A program made the translations under genes and the position numbers. Positions 9,874 through 18,092 of a DNA stretch of 64,000 bases are shown piece by piece (the first letter of the stretch is position 1; each line of letters opens with the position of its first letter). The notes below the pieces were generated by a model that worked only from the letters and a program-made list of their open reading frames with translations, searched no databases and was not told the origin of the DNA. The stretch comes from Arthrobacter sp. (GTDB lineage: Bacteria; Actinomycetota; Actinomycetes; Actinomycetales; Micrococcaceae). The stretch covers positions 1-64,000 of the forward strand of contig JAHFUZ010000013.1 in the NCBI GenBank assembly GCA_023264815.1, read 5' to 3'.

Positions 9874-11315
9874 AGCATCCTGTCGTCTGTTCCGAAGACG
9901 GCGAGTTCATCGGTGGTCACTCGGTTGGCAACGATGAAGGAGCGGTTGCCCACTTTCCAGAGCCCGACGCCCTTTGGAAGGTTCTCAACATGCTCGCACT
10001 CCGCTTCGGTCAGGCCGAGCGCTTCCTTGGTCAGGCGCATCGCGTCGTGCTTCTGGCGGTAGATGATCCTGGTGTCAGCTTCAGTCAGCAGGCCCAGCGC
10101 TTTCTGTCTGTGTCCACTGGTGCTGTCACCGATCTCGTTGAGGTCGGCGACCTTGTGCATGATGAGCAGGTTTGCGATCCCGTACGTTCTAGCGAGCCGC
10201 CACTGCTCGCTCATTTTTGCCAGCATGTACGGATCTGCGAGCATGCGCCACCCCTCGTCGTACACCACCAGGCGCTTGCCGCCGTCGGGGTTGGTGATGG
10301 CGGCTTCCAGCCATGTGGCGCCGCAGGCTGCGGCCAGCGAAAGGGCCTGCTCGGACGCTCCGATCAGAGCTGAGGTGTCCATCACCATCATCGGGGCGTC
10401 AGCGTCGAAGGCCACTGTGGATGGCGCATCGAACATGCCTTCGAGATCACCGGACACGGTCCGTCGCAGTGAATGGCTGACGGCGGTTGCTCCGTCTGAG
10501 CCGACCAGGGCGGTCATCTCCTTCGACGGCTTGAGGAGGTGATCCAGCACCATGGGCAGGGTTGGGTCTGAGTTCTCAGCCATGGTTTCCATGAGCGCGA
10601 TGTCCAAGGCTGTGTGCTCCACGGGGCGAAGGGGCGTGCCCTGCCGCATGAGCGAGACCAAGGCCCCAAGGAGATAACGACGCCGTTGTCTCACTACCGC
10701 TTGCCACTGAGCCTCCGTCAGGGCAGTGGAGCGGGGGCCGGCGTCGAGGGGATTTACCCGAGCAGGACGGCCTGGGCCGATGGAAATGACCTTGCCGCCA
10801 ACAGCCTCCGCTACGGCAACCCACTCACCTTTGGGGTCAGACGCAACGGCGGCCTTTCGGCCCAGTGTGATTGACCGCGTCACCAGCGACTTGCCGCACA
10901 TCGACTTGCCGGTGCCAACCGTCCCGATCACCACGATGGACGGGCCGCTGATGATCCCCTTGTCGTACAGGATCCAGGGATCGTAGGAGAAGGCTCCGGA
11001 TCCGAAAACGTCGGTGCCGATGTAGGTTCCCTCGTGCCCCAGCCCCGACTCTGTAAGGAACGGGTAGGCGGCGGCAAACGTCATGGTTGATGCGCGGTGG
11101 GGCGCGGGCCGCAACCGATGCGGACCCCGCAGGGAGTTCGGCTTGTTACTCCCCCAGTCACCCGCGAGGCGAAAGGCACTGAATTCCTGCTGTTTATCCT
11201 CTGCCGCGGCGCACGCCGGCACTGCCCGGGGAGGCAAGATCCGCCGTCGTGCTTTCCGTTCTGTCCATTTCCTTCCCGACGGCAGGTACTCGAAGCTAGT
11301 GGATGCTCGCTTCAA
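9870..11315 (-). CDS. VirB4-like conjugation ATPase
   Basis: VVIGTVGTGKSMCGKSLV Walker A, KRLVVYDEGWRMLADPYMLAKMSEQWRLARTYG Walker B region; TTG at 11315 overlaps the upstream TGA and is the proposed start. Confidence 0.85.
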   Translation of the reverse strand: MKRASTSFEYLPSGRKWTERKARRRILPPRAVPACAAAEDKQQEFSAFRLAGDWGSNKPNSLRGPHRLRPAPHRASTMTFAAAYPFLTESGLGHEGTYIGTDVFGSGAFSYDPWILYDKGIISGPSIVVIGTVGTGKSMCGKSLVTRSITLGRKAAVASDPKGEWVAVAEAVGGKVISIGPGRPARVNPLDAGPRSTALTEAQWQAVVRQRRRYLLGALVSLMRQGTPLRPVEHTALDIALMETMAENSDPTLPMVLDHLLKPSKEMTALVGSDGATAVSHSLRRTVSGDLEGMFDAPSTVAFDADAPMMVMDTSALIGASEQALSLAAACGATWLEAAITNPDGGKRLVVYDEGWRMLADPYMLAKMSEQWRLARTYGIANLLIMHKVADLNEIGDSTSGHRQKALGLLTEADTRIIYRQKHDAMRLTKEALGLTEAECEHVENLPKGVGLWKVGNRSFIVANRVTTDELAVFGTDDRML

Positions 11316-12808
11316 CGCAGTCCCCTTCCAAGCGGCAGACCACCGGCAACAAACGCGGACCATTGCTGTCCGTAGAGAAGCCGAAGCTCAACGAATGCTC
11401 CGGCCGCAGCGGACTCAAGTTCCTGGCGATGGCGTGCCAAGTCCTCCAGCGTGGTCGCCGTGACGGTGATGTAGGCAGCCGGGCGGACGTCACCATGGCC
11501 GGCGACGATCTCTTCCTCCCTCTGGATTACTTCTTCTTCCTCGGCCTTTTGCTCACGGGTGAGTGGCCTGTCGAAGCGGGCGTTGATGCGGCGGCGGGTC
11601 TCATGCGCCTCCTGTGCGGAGCGAATGTCACGGAGGGCTTCTGCGGTAGGCACTGCCCGTATGACTTCCGTGAACGTGTGGCGGAATTCGCCCACGTAGA
11701 TGAGTGGGTGCAGGAAGCCCGGAAACACTTTCTGGCGCGGCCATTCAGCAATCCAGAAAGTCTGGTGGAACCCGGTGTCCGTCCGCAGGTAGGTCCAGTG
11801 TTCCTCAACGGCCATCGGGCCATGGCGGTGGAGACGATCCATCTCCTCATTTGCCTGCTCGTCCGACGGCGGGGCTGCCGCCACCGACGCTTTGGCAGCC
11901 GGCAAAGCAGCGGGGTCGAAGGCGCCACGAATGATCCCTAGCAGGCCAGGTTCCCCAATCCACTCGTCCACCTTCACGCTGTGCGTACCGAGCGACGTCT
12001 TCATGGCCTCGACTTCCAGCCGCAGGACGCGTTCCAGCCCTGCCAGTCCCCCGCCCGACTCCTTGATCCGCCGTCGAGCCTTGCTAGTGTCCAGGACGAC
12101 TGCGACCAAAAGTTCATGGCTCATGGTTGATCCGGCTGCACCGAGCAAGTCCTCATACGCACGTTGTCCCCACGCAATCTTCTCTCCGGTTTGGGCCGTG
12201 ATGGCGTTGTCTTTGTAGAACTCCCAGAGCGCCGACGACGGATAGGGCACGGTGTAATCCTGGACCGCGATCCTCGCCACGCCTGGCCGCTGGGCCATTC
12301 CGGCTTGCACACGCGACCAGGCTTGGACCGCCCAGGCTTTGTCGTCTGCGTCTAAGAGTGCAAAAGACCTCGTGCTGCAGCGCAACACCGCGATTGCCTC
12401 CCCGCCGTGGCGGTCGACCATGAAGCACTCGCCGGCTGCCGTTGTTCGGATCTCCAGGTTGCCGAGGCCGCCCGGGAGCGCGAGCCGGCCAGCAAGTTGC
12501 GGAGCTGCGGGCTTTGCAAGGAACCGCGTTTGTCCTGCCGCTGCCCGGTAGAAGAAGACGGCGAGCTGTTTAGCCCATGCCGGATAAGGGATGCGGGAAT
12601 ACTGGAGGAGCCCGAGCAGCATAAGCCCAAGCCATAGGGGGCCGGAGGCGAACAGGCCAGCGGGGCCGCTACTCGCGGAGGCCACCACGGCAACTACCCC
12701 TCCCCCTGCGACGATCAGCAGCTGGTACCACTTGAGCCCGAGGAAGAATCCGCGGCGCTCGTATCTCGGAAATTTCACGGCTTCAAGGGCACGGGCATCT
12801 TCAGACAT
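11312..12808 (-). CDS. SCO6880-family type IV secretion-associated protein
   Basis: MSEDARALEAVKFPRYERRGFFLGLKWYQLLIVAGGGVVAV... N-terminal TM pair; position before VirB4-like gene; start moved to internal ATG. Confidence 0.75.
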   Translation of the reverse strand: MSEDARALEAVKFPRYERRGFFLGLKWYQLLIVAGGGVVAVVASASSGPAGLFASGPLWLGLMLLGLLQYSRIPYPAWAKQLAVFFYRAAAGQTRFLAKPAAPQLAGRLALPGGLGNLEIRTTAAGECFMVDRHGGEAIAVLRCSTRSFALLDADDKAWAVQAWSRVQAGMAQRPGVARIAVQDYTVPYPSSALWEFYKDNAITAQTGEKIAWGQRAYEDLLGAAGSTMSHELLVAVVLDTSKARRRIKESGGGLAGLERVLRLEVEAMKTSLGTHSVKVDEWIGEPGLLGIIRGAFDPAALPAAKASVAAAPPSDEQANEEMDRLHRHGPMAVEEHWTYLRTDTGFHQTFWIAEWPRQKVFPGFLHPLIYVGEFRHTFTEVIRAVPTAEALRDIRSAQEAHETRRRINARFDRPLTREQKAEEEEVIQREEEIVAGHGDVRPAAYITVTATTLEDLARHRQELESAAAGAFVELRLLYGQQWSAFVAGGLPLGRGLR

Positions 12809-14174
12809 GTGGGGTACCTCCGTTCGGAGGGTCGATTCTTGGGGGATGGGGTTTCGGAGGCTGCACCCGAGAAGGGGCAGGTGCGTTCGCGTCGGGATGT
12901 GCTCGCGGTTCGGCACCTCCGAGGTTCGCCTGTCGCGCGTGCGCTGAGTCAGTGCCGATTTGCTCGTGAGGGCCTATGCGCACTAAACCCTGCTCCTGCA
13001 CCGGTGGATGCACGCTGGGCGGGGCTCCTGTCATTGGCACGGTCCTCAGGCCCGACAAGCTCTGGTCACCGTGGGGCGACGGTACCCCGGACCGGACAGC
13101 GGGCGCCGACACTTGTGTCGGGAAACCGTTACGGCTTGAGCTGATCGGCCGAGTCATGGCGGATCGATTCACCAGGCCCGCAAGCGTTAGTCGACCACCT
13201 GTCTGCAGACTGAACTGGCGAGCCGCCATGCTGCCGCTCCGGGACAGGACATGGCCGCCTCCGGCTGTTTGGGCCGCTGCTGCGAGTTCCCCTCCCGCGA
13301 AGCTAACCAAACGAAGGGCCATCAGAGGTGCACCGCAAGCAAGCGCCATGCCCACCGTGCCGGCGGCCAGGCCCGCAAAAGACTTGGACTCGGCAAAGAG
13401 CTTGACGGCGACTGCCAAAACTGTTGCGGCCAACGGCTTCGCCAGAACCAAGGCCATAACCACCTCGCACCAGCGGCGTGCCCAGGACTTTGTCTTGTCC
13501 CAGGGCAGAAGCATCAGGGCCACCGGCGCGACGGCCGCCAATACGACAAGTGCAAAGGAACGGAAGATCATCGAGCACATCAGGATGAAGGCAAGGATCC
13601 ACACGACAATAACTGCCATCACCGTAACAACGACGGCGCCGACTGGGCCTCCTGTTGTCCCAGGTGCAAGCGAGACCAAGTTCCATTCCCGACCGCTTCC
13701 TTCTGGTGCCCGTTCAAACCCGAAGAGCCTCATAAACACGAGGTATGGGTCCGAACCGATCGATTCGAGCAGCGCGGCTGAGGCTAAGTCGCTCACCCGA
13801 GTGATTTGCCGGATCAGATAGACAGCAGCCCCGACAAGTGGAATGGCGACAGCGCCGCCGAGCATCGCGCGGCCGATGCGTCTCGGCTGCTGACTGACCA
13901 GGCCTGACAGAACCTGGAGGATCATCACGACGACGAGCGGCGTCATCATGACGACCACCCACCAGCTCGTTAGGCCTTTGATGGAGAGCCATTGGGAGTC
14001 ATCGACGTTCGACACGGTGAAGGCGCCGGTAATGAAGGCCCAAAGCCAGGACGCCATGTTCTGGAGGATGCTGGCGAACAGAGACGTGACTGCTTCCAGG
14101 GCGTTGTCGTTAGCCTGTGAGACCAAACCGCAGCCGGGCGGCCACCATCCATTGAGGTCGCACTCAACGGGCAT
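12801..14174 (-). CDS. VirB6/TrbL-like polytopic membrane protein with Pro-rich C-terminus
   Basis: Multiple TM segments, W-rich N-terminus, long polar Pro/Gly tail; operon position. Confidence 0.75.
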   Translation of the reverse strand: MPVECDLNGWWPPGCGLVSQANDNALEAVTSLFASILQNMASWLWAFITGAFTVSNVDDSQWLSIKGLTSWWVVVMMTPLVVVMILQVLSGLVSQQPRRIGRAMLGGAVAIPLVGAAVYLIRQITRVSDLASAALLESIGSDPYLVFMRLFGFERAPEGSGREWNLVSLAPGTTGGPVGAVVVTVMAVIVVWILAFILMCSMIFRSFALVVLAAVAPVALMLLPWDKTKSWARRWCEVVMALVLAKPLAATVLAVAVKLFAESKSFAGLAAGTVGMALACGAPLMALRLVSFAGGELAAAAQTAGGGHVLSRSGSMAARQFSLQTGGRLTLAGLVNRSAMTRPISSSRNGFPTQVSAPAVRSGVPSPHGDQSLSGLRTVPMTGAPPSVHPPVQEQGLVRIGPHEQIGTDSAHARQANLGGAEPRAHPDANAPAPSRVQPPKPHPPRIDPPNGGTPHV

Positions 14175-14177
14175 GAT

Positions 14178-14465
14178 CTAAAACCCAAGCGGGAAGGCGG
14201 TCTGCGACCAGAGGATGTAGCCGTTGATGCCGCCGAGGATGGCAGCCACCGGGCCGGTCCAAAGGAGGATCACGCCGCCGCCGGAGGCAAGGCGTGACGA
14301 CTGGCTAAGTTTGCCGGCCAAAAGCATCGCGGCACCGATTATGGCCACGATGGCAATGATGATGAAAGCGCCGACGAGGATGCCGCCGCCGATCTGTTTG
14401 AGCGATTCCAGGAAGGGAAAGCTAGCATTCGGGGTGATTCCCGGGTCCACCGCTGCGAAAAACAT
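14178..14465 (-). CDS. Small two/three-TM protein, pilin (VirB2)-like position and architecture
   Basis: MFFAAVDPGITPNASFPFLESLKQIGGGILVGAFIIIAIVAIIGAAMLLAGKL...; first gene of the minus-strand operon. Confidence 0.65.
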   Translation of the reverse strand: MFFAAVDPGITPNASFPFLESLKQIGGGILVGAFIIIAIVAIIGAAMLLAGKLSQSSRLASGGGVILLWTGPVAAILGGINGYILWSQTAFPLGF

Positions 14466-14513
14466 TGGTGCTCCGTCCGTTGTAATCCATGGAGTGAGCA
14501 GATGAGCTCACGG

Positions 14514-14548
14514 GTTCATAGGTGTGGCGGAGCAAAGCGACATGACTC
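14514..14548 (-). promoter_or_regulatory. Promoter-like element copy C (GAGTCATGTCGCT-N16-ATGAAC) upstream of the T4SS operon
   Basis: Repeat of element copies A and B with identical spacing; ~50 bp before first operon gene. Confidence 0.55.
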
Positions 14549-15173
14549 GATCAGCGATCACCATTCTTTAAGCGGCAAGAGCACCAGACGTGCGATGACC
14601 GTAGTGAAATGGCAGTAACGGGCGTGGATGCCCCTTAGGGAGGCCGCCAGGACTGCCCAAGGCGATTGCACCGCCTGCTGCTTCTCCGGGTTTGGGGCCC
14701 TGCTTTGAGATGAATGGGCCCAAGTCCTCCGTCCTATCGAGGGGCCTGATGGATGCCGCTTTTTGGGCTGCTCCCACCCGGGGGCATATTTCAGCGTTTC
14801 GGAGCAAGCATGGTCTTCCCGACTCCCGGGGATCTATGTGAGGGGTATGTTTTTCGCTCATACACGAGGAGAAAAGATCCCTGCTAAATCAGCACAAACA
14901 GCCCCCTCCCACTGCGATCACCACATGCTCACTAAGTGTCGAGTTCCGACAGCACGCGCCGGCCAAACTCGCCGTCGAGGGTGAAGGAAAGAGTTGGTGG
15001 TGCATCCGCGTAGGTTCCCGGAACTGAAGGCTCGGCCCTGTTTCGCCGCCGCTCGGATTTCGGTCGTGGTCACAGGAGGCTCACGGGCAGCGCTCCGATG
15101 CCGTTTTTTGCGGTTTTCCACATACTCAACGACTCCCCTATCGGCAGCCGGCCACTGATGCTGCACTGGAGCC

Positions 15174-15305
15174 ATGCTCAGCTACGAAGACATCATCCTG
15201 CCCGGAGGGGAACGGGTCCTGGTCATCCAGGAGCACGAGGACGGCCGCTGCTGGTGCGGCGAAATCTGGGATTGGCGGGCACCGCCCAGTCATTTAAGTG
15301 TTTAG
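15174..15305 (+). CDS. 43-aa small ORF MLSYEDIILPGGERVLVIQEHEDGRCWCGEIWDWRAPPSHLSV
   Basis: Read directly; below ORF-track size cutoff; no family known to me. Confidence 0.3.
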   Translation: MLSYEDIILPGGERVLVIQEHEDGRCWCGEIWDWRAPPSHLSV

Positions 15306-15598
15306 GTTCGGGGCCGCTTCCCAGCACGGTGCTGGTCCGGTCTAAAGCAAACACCGTCGATGCGCGGCCAGGGACGTACAGGAATCTCGATCATCAGGGA
15401 GTGCAGAGGTCCACGGTCGTCGGGACACGTGGGGGAAATAAAACGCGAAACGGAACCTCGACGCGGCAGGGCCCTAAGGTCTTGCCCGGGGCTTCCCAGC
15501 CGAAGGCCTGTTCTTGGGGTGGCTTGTGAAAAAGTGAAATATCCAACGCTAAGGTTTTGCGCCAGCGGTTGCGAAACGTCCCTCTAGGCCGGCTTAAA

Positions 15599-15738
15599 TC
15601 CTCGCCCGGGCCGCACGTGGCGGGCGCGGCAACCGCTCGGCCTGGCTGTGCATCATCGGATTCGCCGCTAGTGTTCAACTTCACCGTCGTCAACGTGTAC
15701 TTCCCCGGCCTGCACTCCTACTCCAGACGCACCTGACC
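15599..15738 (+). pseudogene. 3' remnant of a ccsB/resC-type cytochrome c biogenesis gene with one frameshift
   Basis: LARAARGGRGNRSAWLCIIGFAA / VFNFTVVNVYFPGLHSYS across a frameshift near 15669; parallels [43 protein letters not shown] of the intact gene at 23369-24481. Confidence 0.8.
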
Positions 15739-15801
15739 CCGTCCCCGGCACCGCGGCGGCCGAATAACGATGTATCATCGCTTCGGTGAAGGGAACCTGC
15801 C

Positions 15802-16704
15802 ATGCCACCGATTGACCAGTGGGTCGCGTTCGAACCCCTCGCGGGCTCGCCAATCGCCGTCGCCGCCCTGCTGCTCGCGGCGCTATACCTGAGGGGGGCG
15901 ATCTGGATGTGGCGGCATCGCCGTCGCTGGGCAATCGCCCGTACGGCATCGTTCTTGACCGGATGCGTCCTGATCTTTGCCGTCACGACGTTCGGCGTGA
16001 ACCGCCTGGCCGAGGAGTTCGTCTCGGGCCTGGTGTTCCAACAGATCACCCTGTTGACCGTCGTCCCGCCGCTTCTCATCGCTGGCTCGCCGGGGCGTCT
16101 TCTCCTGCGCAGTACACCGCACACCGACCTCGGACGACTCGTGCTCCGCGCCGCGCACGCGGGACTCCGATCACGATTCTGCCGCGCCGCACTACACCCC
16201 GTGGTCGCCATCGTCGCCGCGATCCTGCTGTACCCGGCTCTCTATCTCACAGACGTCATCAGCATCATCATGCGCATCCCCTCCGGCCATGACGCCATGT
16301 TGTTCATCTTCCTCGTCCTCGGCGTCATCTCGGCGATACCGCTATGGTCGTCCGACCCCTTGCCACGTGTCCCATCCTTCGCTGTGCGGTTCGTCGACAT
16401 CGTCGTCGAGCTCCAAATCCATGCCGTCTTCGGCCTGATCCTGCTCCGAACCGGGACACCGCTTTTCAGTGCATACGCCAACCCCACCGGCGACCATGAT
16501 CCGATCCTCGATCAGGCGATCGCCGGGACCCTGGTATGGACCTATGCAGAACTGCCGCTATTCGTGGTACTCATCGTCTGCCTTTCCCGCTGGCGCACCC
16601 GGGAGATGCGCACCTCGAAGCAACGACAACGCGTCGAGGATGCAGAGCTCGACACATACAACGAATACCTCGCAAGTATGGCCCAGGGACGCCTTGAGAG
16701 GTAG
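15802..16704 (+). CDS. CtaG-type cytochrome c oxidase assembly/caa3 family membrane protein
   Basis: Shares QQITLLTVVPPLLIAGSPGRLLLRSTPH and C-terminal ELDTYNEYLASMA with the CtaG-like proteins at 53211 and 50448. Confidence 0.85.
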   Translation: MPPIDQWVAFEPLAGSPIAVAALLLAALYLRGAIWMWRHRRRWAIARTASFLTGCVLIFAVTTFGVNRLAEEFVSGLVFQQITLLTVVPPLLIAGSPGRLLLRSTPHTDLGRLVLRAAHAGLRSRFCRAALHPVVAIVAAILLYPALYLTDVISIIMRIPSGHDAMLFIFLVLGVISAIPLWSSDPLPRVPSFAVRFVDIVVELQIHAVFGLILLRTGTPLFSAYANPTGDHDPILDQAIAGTLVWTYAELPLFVVLIVCLSRWRTREMRTSKQRQRVEDAELDTYNEYLASMAQGRLER

Positions 16705-16823
16705 TGGGATCCTCGTGTGTCGCGGCCAGCGCATCAGTGCCGGCCCCAAGCGACCAAGGTACTGCTGGTTCCGGGCAGCCGGTGACGTCGTTTATTTTCC
16801 ACGGTCGTCCTCTCGTCAGCCCG

Positions 16824-16840
16824 TATTCCGGGCCGGAATA
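16824..16840. repeat. 17-nt perfect palindrome TATTCCGGGCCGGAATA followed by CGCCTGCCGCAGGCG (16852-16866)
   Basis: Read directly; downstream of the CtaG-like gene, possibly transcription termination/processing. Confidence 0.5.
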
Positions 16841-17205
16841 AGAAAGCTTAGCGCCTGCCGCAGGCGGCCGGCTTGGGTAGCAGGCTGAGTAATCAGTGAG
16901 CGCCGTTCAGCCGCCGCGCGTACCGGCTCAAACCGTGCAGGTACCGCCGCCGGCCGCCGGCAACCCTGAGCCGATAAAGAGGATCACGGCGTACTAAACA
17001 GCGGCATCCACACGAACTGCCGTGTCGGTAAAGCGATGAAGGGCCCAGGGCAGTCATGGCCGCAAGCCAGGGCACTGCCGGTGAGCAGCGGCGGTGCCCG
17101 GCCAACCACCCCGGGGTGAGATACTGCAGTTCAGGCGGCACGAGTACCGGTGATTAGTGTGCCTATCCCGACAATCCACGCCAGTTATTCAACCCAGGGG
17201 AAACA

Positions 17206-17370
17206 ATGCGACGTTTCTGTTTCATCGCGATGGCCATCTTGGGACTGATAGGAGTGATGGCTATCGCCGCGGCCGCCGACAGCACAGATCGGGCCGTCGG
17301 GATCCTACTCTCCCTCACAGGTTTCATCGGCGCAATCGCAGTCGTCAGAACCAACAGAAACTCAAGCTAG
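17206..17370 (+). CDS. 54-aa small membrane protein (paralogue of 38494-38658)
   Basis: MRRFCFIAMAILGLIGVMAIAAAADSTDRAVGILLSLTGFIGAIAVVRTNRNSS; same length and about half identical residues to second copy. Confidence 0.75.
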   Translation: MRRFCFIAMAILGLIGVMAIAAAADSTDRAVGILLSLTGFIGAIAVVRTNRNSS

Positions 17371-17470
17371 CTGTATTGGGGCAGACCGTGAATCCGCAGG
17401 GATGGATGGAGTGAGGGCTGACGGCCGTCGCCAAGATGAAATATCCCGGGAAAAGTGGAAAGCTGGCCCT

Positions 17471-17965
17471 ATGCCTGAATCCAGTAGAGCTGCGCCTGCC
17501 CCAAAGAGCGCACCCGGTGACGCCAGCGTTCTTTACACCGAGAAGCTCTGGCCGAACTTCTGGATCTGGCTGGTCTCCGCGGGCTTCTCGAGCGCCGGAA
17601 TCCTGATGCTGGCGCCCATCAGCATCGCGGCCGGGATCACCGCAGCTATTGTGCTGTTCGCCATCATTTTCGTGCTGTTGGTCCTCTCGACCCCGACAAT
17701 CCAGGTGACCGGGTCAACGCTGAGTGTGGGCCGGGCCACGATCGAACGGAGCTTCGTCGGCACCACCATGGCGTTCCGCCGCGCCGAAGCGACGGCGGAA
17801 CGCGGCACCCGGCTCAATGGCCTGGCGTTTCTGTGCATCCGTGGCTGGGTGGATCCGGTGGTCCGGATCGAGATCACTGATCCCTCCGACCAGACCCCGT
17901 ACTGGCTGGCGTCCACCCGGCACCCGGACCAGCTGATCGTGGCCCTGTCGGCCCAGCGGCACTAG
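17471..17965 (+). CDS. DUF3093 domain protein
   Basis: YTEKLWPNFWIWLVSAGF...WVDPVVRIEITDPSDQTPYWLASTRHPDQLIVAL. Confidence 0.8.
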   Translation: MPESSRAAPAPKSAPGDASVLYTEKLWPNFWIWLVSAGFSSAGILMLAPISIAAGITAAIVLFAIIFVLLVLSTPTIQVTGSTLSVGRATIERSFVGTTMAFRRAEATAERGTRLNGLAFLCIRGWVDPVVRIEITDPSDQTPYWLASTRHPDQLIVALSAQRH

Positions 17966-18092
17966 GCCTGGGTTAGCTCAATGTCCCCGTAGGGCTTGTT
18001 TATTACCACCGTCCTCCAGCCCGGGCTCCGGGTCATAACGCCCGGGTTTATGACCCGCAGATTATGGCACCGGCAAAACATAGCATGGGCAC

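Noticed and set aside
12976-13821. 281-aa plus-strand ORF
   Set aside because: Antisense to the VirB6-like gene
15768-15780. CGATG-TAT-CATCG inverted repeat before the CtaG gene
   Set aside because: Only 5-bp arms and no second copy; could be chance
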